Source: Diphasiastrum complanatum
Taxonomy: Eukaryota; Streptophyta; Lycopodiopsida; Lycopodiales; Lycopodiaceae
Length of the DNA stretch: 64,000 nucleotides
Direction: 5' to 3'
NCBI GenBank assembly: GCA_029204225.1
Contig: CM055106.1
Span: 7,163,156-7,227,155 of the forward strand
The notes beneath the pieces are model-generated. The model searched no databases. It worked only from the letters and a program-made list of their open reading frames with translations, and was not told the origin of the DNA. The translations under genes and the position numbers were made by a program. Numbering within the stretch: position 1 is the first letter of the stretch; the number at the start of each line of letters is the position of its first letter. This document shows, piece after piece, positions 31,829 through 44,400 of the stretch.

Positions 31829-33990
31829 CTCCTCCTCAAAAACTAGCTTCATGAGATACTAGATCAAACAAAGAACTTGAGATACTTTTTGAGTGGATCC
31901 TTTGGTGTAAATATGATGTGAAAACCAGCCAAAGGACATTTGGTTGTAGCCAATTCACCATTGCCATGAGAGGAATTCTTGAAATCCAATACCACCTTCC
32001 TTGATGAACATTCCACCATATTGGCACCTTCCATGCTTGATAAAGACCTTTGACTTGAAAGCTTCTCTTCCTTGAAAATAGTTGCACCATAATGATACTG
32101 GCTAAATACAAAAATCTCAATGGATTTCAATGTAAACAAACATGTCGCTTGTGAGGAAGTCAATGTGACACAACTTTGGAAGTGACATTGGTTATCTCCA
32201 CTTTGTACTACTAATTAGCCTCTCCAATTCTTGTGATTTTTTAAAATGTTGGCACGCATGACAATATGTAATGAACTAATAGACATTCTTGTACAAGTTT
32301 GGCCACCAAAACCCTCCTTGGAGAACCTTCTTAGCGATAAGATCTATAGCAAATCGACTCCTTCATGAGTTAGCAAATTGCTCCATGGATTCGATTTCAT
32401 GGAGCAAGACACAAGGGTGTAAGACATGGCCATGTTCTATCTTATATAACTAGCTAGCTATCAAGGTGAAAAGAACAAATTCTAATATTAATTTTTGTTG
32501 CTCTACCATATTCACAACTGGGGGTGGCCATCCACTCATGAGATATTCTACGATATCAGTTGAACACTTTGGTTCAGCATCGACTAGAAATAGAACTACA
32601 TTTGACAATTTGTCTGGCACTCCCTTGTTGGCTAGCACATTTCTAATCAAGATAGATGATTTACTAGACAATGCTACTTTCTTTTTTGAACCACAATTCA
32701 TATTTGAAATTCTTGTAGCAGCAATAACCATCGCGTAATTCTGCCAATTGTACAAGGTCGACTAAAAGATAAAGAAGTGCTTGATAGTCAACGTAAAATG
32801 TGAGAGGGTTAGCCAATAAAGGGTTAACTAGTAATGTACCTTAAGTATTCTTTAATAAACTCCCTTGGTTGTGTTAAGTCGCTTCCAATGGTGTATTGAG
32901 AAGCATTTGTATGTACATCAAACTTTATGGTTCAATTTGGGGTCTGAGTGTGGGGATTGACACCAAGGCATGCTTTAGCTTCTAAAAGATTGTAGTGGCT
33001 TCATGTGTCCATTTTGGTATAGCTTGGACAACTTAGCAAAAAATAAAATAAAATCCTAATAATAATTGCAATGCCCCATGAACACTAAAATTTTTTGTAC
33101 AATGCTTGGTTTGTACATGACAATTATTACTTGGATCTTCTCCCAATCAGTGGCAATGTTGTGCTTTAATTTAACATGTCCCAACATGATTCCATGTGTG
33201 ACAATTATTTGACACTTGACATGGTTGAGTGATATACCGTGTAATTGACACTATGCTAGTATATTTTCTAATTTACATAGGTCTTTGGTTTGGTTAGAGA
33301 TTACTCACAGGTTTAGGGTTTAGGGATATCTCAAGAAACTTTTGAAGGAAATATGTGAAAGCATAGCTCATCACCCTTTGGAATGTGCTAGGTGCATTGC
33401 ACAATTCAAACAACATCACAATGTAAGCATATATACTTCATATTGTATCTACCTTCGGGGGCAATTTGTAGCTAATTACAGCCACTAAACCTATATGGGA
33501 AACTATACACCTCTTGACTGACAACATGATCAAGTACAGATTTGTTGAGATCCACATAGATTTTGAGTTTTTCATTTCTCTCAGACATCACCACATTTAG
33601 TGATGCCTAGGAAATATATTCAATTTCGTATATAAACTCAACCTCAAGCAACTCCTGCAACCCCCCTTGGATCAATTGGGCGTAATGTAAATTGGATCGA
33701 TATGGCCTACTGGCTATTTGTTTTGTATTTGTCACTAGCGGGAATGTGTGCATCGATACCTTGGATGATATGCCCTTTAGCTCATTGTGATTTCAGGCAA
33801 AAACATCTCGATACTTGAGTAAGAGTGCCTTCAAATATTCCAATTCTTGTTTCTCCATATATTCACCTATCATTACCATCTTTTCTTCCTTACTCGGTAG
33901 GTCCATCAAACATCGAAAAATGGGAGGAAGAAGGTTCTTAACCGTCTACGATTCATTGTGACCTTGGTAACACTACATCCACTCCCTCCA
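31829..33990 (-). pseudogene. Gypsy-2 pol, heavily decayed relative of Gypsy-1
   Basis: Minus-strand blocks align with Gypsy-1 pol in order: K-Y-R-D-V-F-A and N-E-L-K-G-I (about 33.8 kb), V-E-F-I-Y-E-I-E-Y (33.65 kb), an R-F-S-G-C-N-x-L-Q-I-A-P block (33.5 kb), an RNase H remnant, then D-A-E-P-K-C-S-T-D-I-V-E-Y-L-M (32.57 kb) against the VEAVPKWATNIVEYLM segment of Gypsy-1, and an integrase zinc region with G-G-F-W-W-P and C-H-A-C-Q. Dozens of stops and frameshifts show that it is much older than Gypsy-1. The 31.8-32.2 kb part is not clearly assignable. Confidence 0.78.
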
Positions 33991-34160
33991 TGATACAATC
34001 CTAGAAGTAGGATGATACATTGCACACTTGCTTAACCTTCTCCTTGTCATCTCATTTGTTATCTAGTTTTGCCTTGTTTTATGGTAGAATACAAGGCTCT
34101 AGGGGTAAGATTTTTCTATCATCTCGTTTTTCACCCTTTGGTTTCTTCTTAGCTTGGTCT
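33991..34160 (-). other. Probable Gypsy-2 upstream remnant
   Basis: Continues the minus-strand relic without a clear domain. No host feature is seen. Confidence 0.35.
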
Positions 34161-34166
34161 TGGTTT

Positions 34167-34500
34167 GGTTCTTATCTTTGGATTGGGTTAGATCTAGAGG
34201 ATGTACTCTTATTCACATTGGGTTGGGTGGGACTGTAGCTTTAGAATCCTTTTGCATTTTGTCACAGACACTTCATTCATATGTCTTGGATATGTTAGGT
34301 TGCATGGATGGGGATTTTGTTGTTTGTTGGCTTGGTTCTTATCTTTGGATTGGGTAAGATCTAGAGGAGATGTACTCTTATTCACACTGGGTTGGGTGGA
34401 ACTGTATCTTTGGAATCCTTTTGCATTTTGTCACAGGCGCTTCATCCATATGTCTTGGATATGTTAGGTTGCCTTGATGGGGATTTGTTGTTTGTTGGGT
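34167..34500 (+). repeat. Tandem duplication, 167-bp unit, two copies
   Basis: GGTTCTTATCTTTGGATTGG recurs at 34,167 and 34,334. The intervening unit, with TGTACTCTTATTCACA and ATATGTCTTGGATATG, is repeated with a few substitutions and small indels. Confidence 0.9.
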
Positions 34501-34641
34501 TCGATTAGATTTAGTGTTGCTATCTCAAAATAACACTTCCAACCATTAGCGGTTTTACTCGGCCCTTATTTGTGTGCTCCACGATGGACCCTCGCTTTTG
34601 GGACCCATGACATTTGCAAGAAAAAGTCTAACGGGTGTGGT

Positions 34642-34656
34642 GGGGGGGGGGGGGGG
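34642..34656 (+). repeat. G15 homopolymer
   Basis: Fifteen consecutive G in a GGTGTGGT context, followed by GATAACGGGGG. Length may be affected by sequencing. Confidence 0.95.
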
Positions 34657-34679
34657 ATAACGGGGGTCCCCCAAATTGA

Positions 34680-35249
34680 TCTCTAAAGAAGTCCAATCGT
34701 GTAAGATTCGAGCACACACACAACAATACTTAAAAAAGGACACCATAACACAGAGACCAGCCAGGAAGATTGATTGGTGCTTCAATTTTCATCGAAGAAG
34801 CTTCTTCATTGGAGCAGGAGCTACGAGCTACTTCTTGTTCTCCCTTGTAAAAGAAGAACTGCTGTGAAGTGATCAATGTTTATCGCAGATGCAAGCACAA
34901 ATCTGCTGCTGTGACAGAAGAATAGTTACGCAGAAACATGATCCTGTTGATCGTAGAAGCGAACGCAAATCTGCAGCTGTGTGAGATGAAGAATAGCTTC
35001 TTTGAAGGTTGATGTTCAATCGCAGAAGCACGCACATGTGCACACAGATCGTGGAAGCTCGTGAGAGGAGTGCGCTGCGGGGTACTAAGAGCAGGATTAC
35101 AGAGGCCGGAATCTTGGCATTTTTTATTACCTGAGCGTAATCACGGTGAAGAGGTGTGTGTTTGTAAAATTACCGACGTAGAGGCAATTTAGGGCTCCAT
35201 AGGCTGATAGGCAAGCCCTGCTGGCCGGGATGTAGGTGACATTTTCTCT
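34680..35249. other. Non-coding stretch, possibly upstream region of the PIS gene
   Basis: No element homology and no long frame. Contains several imperfect repeats around GCAAATCTGC and AATCGCAGAAGC (34.88-35.03 kb). From here GC is higher than in the retroelement part. A promoter role is only a guess. Confidence 0.35.
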
Positions 35250-35270
35250 CACGCGCGCGCGCACACACGT

Positions 35271-35317
<47 letters not shown>
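35250..35317 (+). repeat. (CG)n/(CA)n microsatellite
   Basis: Alternating purine-pyrimidine block: CACGCGCGCGCG, a short ACACACGTACG bridge, then about 22 CA units. Such tracts can adopt Z-DNA. Confidence 0.97.
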
Positions 35318-35318
<1 letters not shown>

Positions 35319-36600
35319 TCGCATTTTCGTGTTTACAGGGAGCGAGGAGGGAGTAATCAGGTCGCTGCTAAGCTCTCTCGGAAGGGCGCAAGGAATCAGT
35401 CTGGGATGCTGTAATCCGCTCTAGCCGTGGATTTGGCTTGCTGAGAGGCCTCTGTTTAGAGGGATTGTGACATGCACAAGAAGCAGCAGAGCTGGGGTTT
35501 GACATTAGTGGTCGGTTGAGCAGGCGAGCCAGAGGTGAAACTATCCCACTTTTTTCGGCTTCATTTACATCATATGTCTAATTTTGTCAATCGTTAATTA
35601 TCATTGGAAATTTTGCTGGATTTCTGACAAATCGTACGGTGTATTGATTGGTATCATTGAAGGAAGGTCTGTATTCTGAAAAGCATTCTTCGTACATTGG
35701 AAAGCCTGGCCGGAGTACCGTCCCGCATTTGAGGGCCAGGCCCAAGAGTGCTGCCGGAGGGCCTGGGATTTTCCACTCTAAAACCAAGGGCTTTTCAGGA
35801 TTTGAGGACCTTGGTCCAGCTTCTTAAACTCCTGAAAATCCCAAGGGCATGGGATAGTGCCAAAATTCAGGGTCCCAACGTTACTACAGTGATTCACCTT
35901 ATACTGGAGAATGTGCTTGGTCTGTAAGCTTGACATTTGCATTTTACGATATAATTTTCGCCAAGGCACTATGGCCATAGTTCCCAGCCATTCAGAATGA
36001 TTGACGTTTAGTTCACGTTGAAGTTTTAGGGTTTAGTACATTTTTAAGGTTTAGGGTTTATATCATGTTCAGGTTTCTGAAAATATGAATGAATCATACA
36101 CTACTAAGCCTTTATCTGGGCGGATGCATTAGTTAATGCATGTTCCTAGGCCTCCTGAACCGCATTCTTGCGTGATGCTGATCCTTATATTTGCCATCCA
36201 CGACATCAGGAGAGTGCGCGGACTGCAAGAACAAACGAATGATATGACGGAATCTAACTAAGCTTACGTGCATTGACAACAAACAAGACAAATTTTCTTA
36301 AGTGAAACGTTAGAAAGCGATATAGAAGATAGAAGAAGAAGCGATGTGCTAGTACTTGGTGCAGTGCATCATCGTGGGTGGTATGTGATGCACTTTTGGC
36401 GATGTGCCTTTCCTTCTGCCTCTACACATCTTACTCCAGGTCTTTGTAGTAGCCGGCTACAATCTCCTCATCAACCTCAATCGTAATGAGCTCACGTGGA
36501 GCCCATGCCATACGTGATATGTGGTGCGTATTTAAGCGTAAAAACTGCATATCAAGTGAGGGCTGGAAAGCATCCTTACAATAGGGCTATCAAGGAAGAA
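35318..36600. other. Intergenic region upstream of PIS
   Basis: No coding domain. A possible splice donor context (CCAGAG|GTGAAA) near 35,535 could end a 5' untranslated exon. TTTAGGGTTTA-type telo-box motifs occur at about 36,025-36,060. Nothing else recognised. Confidence 0.35.
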
Positions 36601-36620
36601 GTTGAGCGAGAGCCAGCAAG

Positions 36621-36766
36621 GCTGATAAGCATGAAACCAAGGCTGATAAGGTGATAAAAGTGTGATCAAGGCTGATAACTTGATAATCATTAAGGTTGAT
36701 GAGGAAAGCTAGGTCCGATAAGTGACTTCACAACTAGGCTGATAACGAAAAAGCACAGCTGATAAG
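36621..36766 (+). promoter_or_regulatory. Cluster of GCTGATAA motifs
   Basis: GCTGATAA occurs at 36,621, 36,642, 36,671, 36,738 and 36,758, with near copies GTTGATGA (36,694) and CCGATAAG (36,715). Three of the five are GATAAG, the plant I-box core. The cluster lies about 2.1 kb before the PIS start codon. It may be a regulatory cluster or a decayed 20-30 bp tandem repeat. Confidence 0.45.
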
Positions 36767-38862
36767 CAGATCTGGGTTAATAAGACATGAACATTGATCG
36801 TTTTCACCTGCAATGTTGTCTTCTTTTGTGCAAGACAAATAGCTAAGAACAAGTATACTAGCACTAGCAACGAAAGATCAATAGAAGCGAGATTGAAATT
36901 TGGTGCTTTATTCATAAGAAAGAGTGGTACATATAGCCTGTCTTGTAGAGAGCAGTGCGTCACTTTAGAAAGCTACCTCTGCTTATGACATTGTGTTTGT
37001 TAAATCATCGTTTTGAAAATAGACATGTGCAGTGTTATTACTATGAAACACTATGATTAGTTATTCTCCAAAAACAACTGTGCCACGTGCCATTGCACAA
37101 AATATTGTGGACCAATCGAGTGTTGCCACATCATCATCTGCTTGCTGACTGAGATTGTCATTTGGAATATGCGGGGTTTGAAGATATTTTCAGTGTCAGT
37201 CTATACTGAGATCTTTTAGTTTCTCAAGATTGGCCTATCGAACAATATAACCTTTTATACCTAAGATACGCCTTTTTTACATATTCAATATCATCCGACA
37301 GTAAAGATTATATCTGTAAATGCTGGAAATTGGAATGTCTTATACCACAATATTCCAGTTCAGTTATGGTAAAAAATCAGGATTTACATCTCCAATCTTG
37401 CACCGACATAAATCAAGGGAATGGTAGTAAGCTAAACTATCCTAATTTACTAGATGGAACCTCCTTGGTCACAAACTGACGCCAGCTACATAAAGCACGA
37501 AAAGACAGCAATTGACAATCATTAAGCAATCCCTTTCTAAGAATGCTCAATGAATATTAAGAACCATTGATAGCATAGGCAGATTTCCCACGAAGGTCAT
37601 CAAATTGAAATTCTTCAACCAAGACCTCAAGTTCTCAAATCAGTTGATTACCAAATGGGAGCTTCAAACTACCACATATATTCTCCAGGATTAGGGCCTA
37701 TGCCGAGCTTATGGAGGCCAAGAATCGAAATATTCTCCTCAAACTTGTGCACTCACTAATTAGGGCCTTAGGACTTCAAAATGGCCAACGATTTCAACAA
37801 TAATGTACCAGCATTGCAGTAATAGAGGGTGCTAATAATAATTGCAGGTCCTAATGTATGCAATGTGATGGACTGTGTCCATAACACTCCCCTACTATAC
37901 AAATATTTCCCTCAATTGGGGCAATGAATGAGGGCGGAATAAACTATCTTTCTCTTTCTCTATGCATAACTACGCCTATCAATTTCGAACAAAACAATAG
38001 TGATAGAAATCACGTTTGATCTTATAGTAACTAACTTTGAAATCATTAGTACTACAGTGATTACGTAGCCAAACATTTAGCATTGAGTTATCAGACAAAT
38101 AATCAATCGCGAAAAACTACAGAAACGAAAACATTCTGAGACGATCCTGAACGCAATAAGAAGATAGTATTGATTCAGTATGAAACGAAACAGATGTAAA
38201 TGAGTACAAGAAGTTTGCGGATCAAAGCCGCGTACTCTAAGCTACCTTTGAGCGACTAAATAAAAGTCTGAATTAAGCGCACAATAAACTAGGTAAACAT
38301 TCGAATATGAATCAGAACATTGGGAAGCCAAAATAAAGAATCATTGATGTCACAATCAAAGAATCGTTCAAAATCGAAGAATCCCCTTTTTTTTCGTTTC
38401 TTTTTGGGTCCGATTTTTTTTTTATTCGAATTGGACCTGATCGATTCATTGACGAGTCGCGGTTTGTTCGCCAACGAATGCGGTTCGTGGAAACACTACC
38501 TTTATGATTACAAGTTAAAGTTGATACAAATCTACACATAGGGAGAAATACAACAAATATAATAGGCATATTCAACTTAGTATGGTATACGCTCTCATGA
38601 AAAATAGTTTTTATGCATTTCCAACACCTATTCACTTTTTATCCGTATGCTTAGAATATTGATGGTAATGAACGCTTTCATGGAAAGTGTTAATTAGTTT
38701 TGCCTCATTTTTCTTCTACATTTCTTGTTTCCACTTGTTGTCTTTGGTGTAGCAATAAGACTCAACAAGGCATTTGGTATGCAGGTCAACAGGCAGATGA
38801 GTAAGTCCAAGATTGTAGCAAGGGCGAAGAGCTAAACTATCAAGTCTGTCCATTGAGATTTG
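36767..38862. other. Upstream flank of PIS
   Basis: Mostly AT-rich, no element or domain recognised. A homopolymer-rich block (T8-T10) lies at 38,390-38,425. A TATGCAG acceptor-like site at 38,778-38,784 could precede the exon that carries the start codon, which would imply a 5' untranslated intron. Confidence 0.35.
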
Positions 38863-38908
38863 ATGGCACGGAATTGGCCCATCTATCTATATGTGCCTAA
38901 CCTAATTG
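38863..38908 (+). CDS. PIS: PIS exon 1
   Basis: Encodes [15 protein letters not shown] plus the first base of Gly16; donor G|GTATGG. The Y-L-Y-V-P-N-L-I block matches the conserved N-terminus of plant PIS. An upstream in-frame stop makes this the only possible start in this exon. Confidence 0.93.
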
Positions 38909-41342
38909 GTATGGTTCTTTCATCAATGTCTTGTTGAAGGTGGCTTTTTCAAGAAGATTAATGTGTTTGTAGTAGAGTAAGATAGTTTCTTATGCAACTT
39001 GTGTTGCTTGCTACAATTAACTTTCACGAAGACTAATGTTTTTGTAGTAGATATGCAACTTGTGTTGCTGGCTACAAATAGCTTTCATATGTACTACCTA
39101 AGTTTTTGTGAGATAAGAGTAATTGGCAAAACATCACATATATTTGGAAATGTAAATATACTGATATAGCAACTAAGCACTCTTGTAATCTTTGGATGTG
39201 CCAATGACATTCCATTGTAATATGTATACTGCAGAGTCTTTCCATCATACTTTGCCTATACTCTATACACAAATGCTTTTCTTTGACATTCTTGGTCCAT
39301 ATGTCTACCATCATGATACCTAGTTAAAAATCTTCCCTCATACTTCAGCTTTTTGGTTACTATTTCATCATATACATCTTGGCAGCTGCTATCATTTATG
39401 TAGTCAATGGTATTTTGTTTATGTTAACATCAGCACATAAATATTTGTTGTCTCTTTTTTAGTATAAGCATTTTGTTGCAGTTTTTTTATATAATTCGTA
39501 TCAATATTTGTCTCATACAAACTTGGAGGACACTTTCTTTTTGAACAGGGACAGTTACTAGCATGTTATTATGCGTAGAGACTTCTATATTGGCCATGGA
39601 TCTGCACTTTGATTGTTTTCAATCTGGACGATATGCTTTGGCTGTTGGGTCCATTAGTTATTTTGGAATTTGTCAAGAGTCATCTGTGGGTCATATGGTA
39701 TTCTCGGTTCCAGTAGCAAGCCATGGTTTGGAAAGCCTCAAATAGTATCAATAGGCATATGAACCCGATTATGATGGTTGATTTTTTGGAGAGTATGTTA
39801 GAATCAGAGTGGTGTAAGATCTGATTAGCTTTGATTAGTAGCTTCCTATAAGAGTACACCAGCCAACCATTGATGATCAATGCTCTTCAGTCTATGTTTA
39901 TACATTTCAAAGCTTTCTCTCTTTGTTCATTGTATTTTCTGGATGTTAATTTTGGATTGTACCGTATTGTTGATAACTTCAATGGTTTTGGTTTTTGGAT
40001 TGGGAATACAGGCTATGCCAGAATCTTGGCCAATATAGTAGCATTTGGAGTCTGTTTTACAAACAAGAAACTTTTTGCGAGCTTGTATCTTATCAGGTGC
40101 GGTACCTAATAAAAACAAACCTGTGGCTTAAATTTGCACTTTGAAGTCTACCACCTCTTAGTGTAAGTTTAGCAGGATCAGTGTGTACAAGGTTGAAATA
40201 AAACACTAGCGAGTTTTATACCCAAATTCTTGATTAAGATGGACCATGAAAACTTTTCTTTGCTGCAATGCTCTATAAAGGATGGATTCGATGAAAGTAT
40301 GTCCGATATTTAATTGTTTGAATTAGAAGCAACCTTGCATTATAATATAATGAATCATCAAGTAGATAGTGATTCTGGTGGTCCAGGCTTATGTCTTTGC
40401 TTTGATTCTCAAGTGCTCAGCCAATAAATACCTAGCAAATGATAATCGATTGGTAGAGTTGATGATAGACTCCGACCAAGAAGAAATCAAGTAGCACTGG
40501 TCAGTCAGAGTCATGCTAAGAAGCGAACCCAACAAATAGAAAAAATTTATTAGTGTAGGTGGAACATATCAATCACAATCGCATTAGTAAGATCAAGAAT
40601 CAAGTACAAATTGAATGCCATTTATAAGATCGAACCTGAATCTAGAGTATGGAAAAATGCTCATATGTTGGGTGGAAAGACAAAACAAGGAGATCCAAAG
40701 GCTTAAGAGGATGGAGAAGAGCGAGTCCATATTCTAGGATGTATAGGAAGTTGAAAGATTCTCTTCTTCATGACTTTCGTGTTCTTACACGTAGTTAACT
40801 ATAATAAAAATTTACTACCAATCTAGAGTACCTAAGTCCTACCTTAGTACTTTAGCACTTCAAGAGAGACCCACCAACATGCATTATGGTTGACAACTCC
40901 TTTGAAGCTCTCCGTACAATGTTCTGACCTTTTTATTTCTTTTATGCAGTTTCATCTGTGATGAATTGGATGGACGCTTTGCACGAATGCTGGATCAATG
41001 TAAGAACTTTTTAGTTTAGTTGAATGAGAATTTTAAGCTGTCCCAAGTTTTTGCAGGCGAAGGTATTTGAACACTTGTTGAAGAAGACTTTTTCTAGGAT
41101 AGCTTTTGGGGGGTACTTGGATTTATTTAGCTTAAGCTATTCATTGTGGTATTCCAATTATTAAATTTTTTAATCAAAGGCCCGTTCTGATAATGACTTA
41201 GCTAGAGTGTTTTGTTTGATGTGGGTGACAACATGCTTTTAACTCCTATGGCTAATCGATTTGAAACTTGTTTTGATGGAATCCAATGTAAAGGACGTCC
41301 CTTCTTTTTTCCATCAGAGATGAGCTTACTGCTACAAAGTTT

Positions 41343-41407
<65 letters not shown>

Positions 41408-44400
41408 ATCCACGTAGCTGCTCCAGCACAAATCCACGCGAATGCTCCAGCGCTGATCCATGGTGCTGTAAGCTGACGACTTCGTCTCTTCACTTCGAGG
41501 GTGGGCACCCATTTCATTCTTGCAGCCAGTATACCTGATCAATAGAATTGGAGGCGGCTAAAGTGGAAATCTCCAAATCTCCCTACTACATACCATGGTT
41601 ATGGATTTAATAGGGACGGTTCAGACACTTCATGACAAACTAGCAGAATTAGAAGCCAAAGGTCAAGCGGAATCAACAAATATAGGGTTGGAAAAGAGAG
41701 ACTTCGAAGGGACTATTGCAGCACTCCAACACAAATTGGCAGAACTTGAGGCCAAAGGTAACCATTTACCGGAACAGACGAATGTAATAGGCATGGAGAA
41801 AATTAAAGAAAATATCTGAAGAGAAAATGAGGGAATACAAATCCATGAATATTAGAGTTCGAGGGATTGATGACACCGAAGACCCAATGACCTAAGCAAA
41901 AGGCTTTCTTTTAAATATGCTTTCTCATCACTCAAAAGGCTTGGAAAGAGCTTGGAGCATCAAGAGGGACCCCTCTACACTCATTATTCATTTCACCAAT
42001 TTGGAAGAACGAAGGGCAGCCCTCAAACTACAGACCAAGCTTAAAGGCACACTTATATTTATGGATGATGATCTCAACCCCATGTAGGTAAGGAGTGGAA
42101 GAAGGCATTTAGTGAGGCAAAAGCTTTGGGGAAGAGGGTGATATATTGAGATGGTAAGGCTCGGTATATCGATCTTCCAAAATCTGAAAAATAGGAAACA
42201 GGGCCCCCCAAACTAAGTAGTGGTTTGGGGGCCCTTTCAAAAAGCTTATGGAACTGCAATGGCATTCATTCTTCAACTACAACAAGGTATGTCAGAGACT
42301 TTTGTGCGAAGGGATATCTTGTTACTCATGGAGACACATGAGAGTCCTGAGAGAGGACTACCGGGGATGGGGTTTTTGTTGGCACTCAGCATATCGGAGG
42401 ACGACGAGAGCACTGACCGAGATTCTCTTCAACACTATGTTGAGCTAGTACATATAGATGAGCGTGCCCACTACCTTGGGATCCGATTGGACCACAGTTT
42501 GATGGATTTGGACCAGGACATTCATGGCCATATGTTATTTTCCACTGGATACATCAATTTTCACATCAAATGAGGAGTCACCCTACATGGATATCTCTTC
42601 ATCAGATATGAGGAGCGGGTTATATCCTTTTAGCAGGAAATTTCAATGATCTAGGCCTCAGGCGACGATCGGCGGATGCAAAGGGTCCAATTACAGCATA
42701 TGGGGAGCAGTTGCTTTAGTTGGGAGAGACTCACGGGTTGGCCATTTATAATGGCCTACTATAGTGGCTCGGCTCAGGTTTCCCACATAGCGGAGGACAC
42801 AATGTAGTTGATTATTTCATGGGATCACTGTCTCTCGTTCCCTCCATCTTATCCTTCTCTATCCATCGCACCACCCGCTCTGACCATTCATACCTTTCGC
42901 TTTTTATCGGCCATCTCCTCACGACTCCCATGCACACATTACGCCCTCCCATAAAGCCTACATACTGTTATACCTCACAACGCTCCCCTATACCGAGAAG
43001 CCTTATCTGAACTCCTTACCCACTATCCATCATGGAGGGAATTGGCTGGGAACTCGAACCGTTTTCAAGTCATTTTCCAGTGAGGGCCTCATTTCGTTTC
43101 AATATGGGTTTAGGGAGAGAGAGAAAGGTGCGCCTTTGCTCTTGAGGGCCTTGGAGGGTGAAGAATTAAGGGAGAGAGTAGTGATTGATAGGGGAATTTA
43201 ATTAGAATGTAAATTGTAAATTTAGGGAGAGAATTTGAAATTTCAATGATGAGAGATAGTTTAAACTTTAGGGAGTGGAGTTTGAACTTTGAAGAAGGTG
43301 AAAACAAAGTTAGAAGAGTGTAGGCTTGAGCTTAATAGAGTGGAGAGAGGAGTGAATGGGTCAAAGAGGAGAGAAGGGAGAGAGAGAAAGATGCTTGAGC
43401 CTTGATAGGGGAGAGAGGATGTGCATTGAATTTGTGGGTTTATGGAGTGAAGCTTGACCTTGGAAGTTGGAAGTTGGAAGTGAAGTAATGGTAGAAGTTA
43501 GGAGTGGAGAGAGGAGTGAAAGGGTGAAAGAAGATGGACAGAAGTCTTTAATCTTAAACGCTTAATGTATACAGTAGTAAGTACTTAGTACTAAGTACAA
43601 CAATACGTTATGCTAAATGTACAATGTAGGTAGTGTGAAAGATTTCAGATCCTTAAGATCCAATCTACTTGAATGATCTTTGGTTAGAAAGAGAAATACA
43701 CTACCAATCTCACCAATGTAGAAAAATCAGCATCTACACACAATTTGAGATGCAAACACTAATAGAACTTGAAATGATTATGTACTGTTGCTGTCCGTAC
43801 AAAACCAGCAAGCTACTGTATTTCACACGTGTGGATCCAAAAATAGCAAATATAGAGAGAAGAGAGAAGATCACTCTCTCCACGAGTTACATCCTTTTAT
43901 AGCAGGTCCAAACCCTATTTGGCCACTTGGCTTTCCCACCAAAATGCTAACCCTACTAATTTTGGGTCTAGATTCAATGTACCCAATTTATTCAAATTGA
44001 ATCTACTCAAACTCGCATTCTATCTTTCCCACACTTTCAAAAAGTGTTTATTCAAATGAAATTTAGACTAATGAACTTTGAAAAGTCAACCTCTAAGTCT
44101 AAAACAAGTTTTGGCCTCAATATGCCAAATATGGAAATATTGCAAAATGTGATGAAACTAGTTGAATCTTTCACAGGTAGTATATACTATGTATACAACC
44201 TATTTTGTAGAATATAGATTCTGAATTCATGCTTGGATACCTTAAAACCAAAAAAATTTGCAACTTGACCGATTCGGTTTCCAGATGGGTGGTTCGAATC
44301 GGTCTGATCGGCCAATTCGAATCAAACATGAAACTTTAGTATAGGTAAGGTCTACCTCCCATGGTTATGTCATAAGCATTGACATGTGCTAGTTGCATGC

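Noticed and set aside
35250-35317. Poly(His-Thr)/poly(Val-Cys) frames across the CA repeat
   Set aside because: Microsatellite artefact.
38289-38635. Minus-strand Lys/Asn-rich frames that faintly resemble plastid ycf1-like composition
   Set aside because: The resemblance comes from A-rich homopolymers; no colinear motif could be followed on either side.
43634-44175. Calling the 542-bp inverted-end element a MITE
   Set aside because: Homologous pieces at 22.7-23.5 kb follow a copia RNase H and polypurine tract, so it is an LTR; the 5-bp duplication also fits LTR integration.
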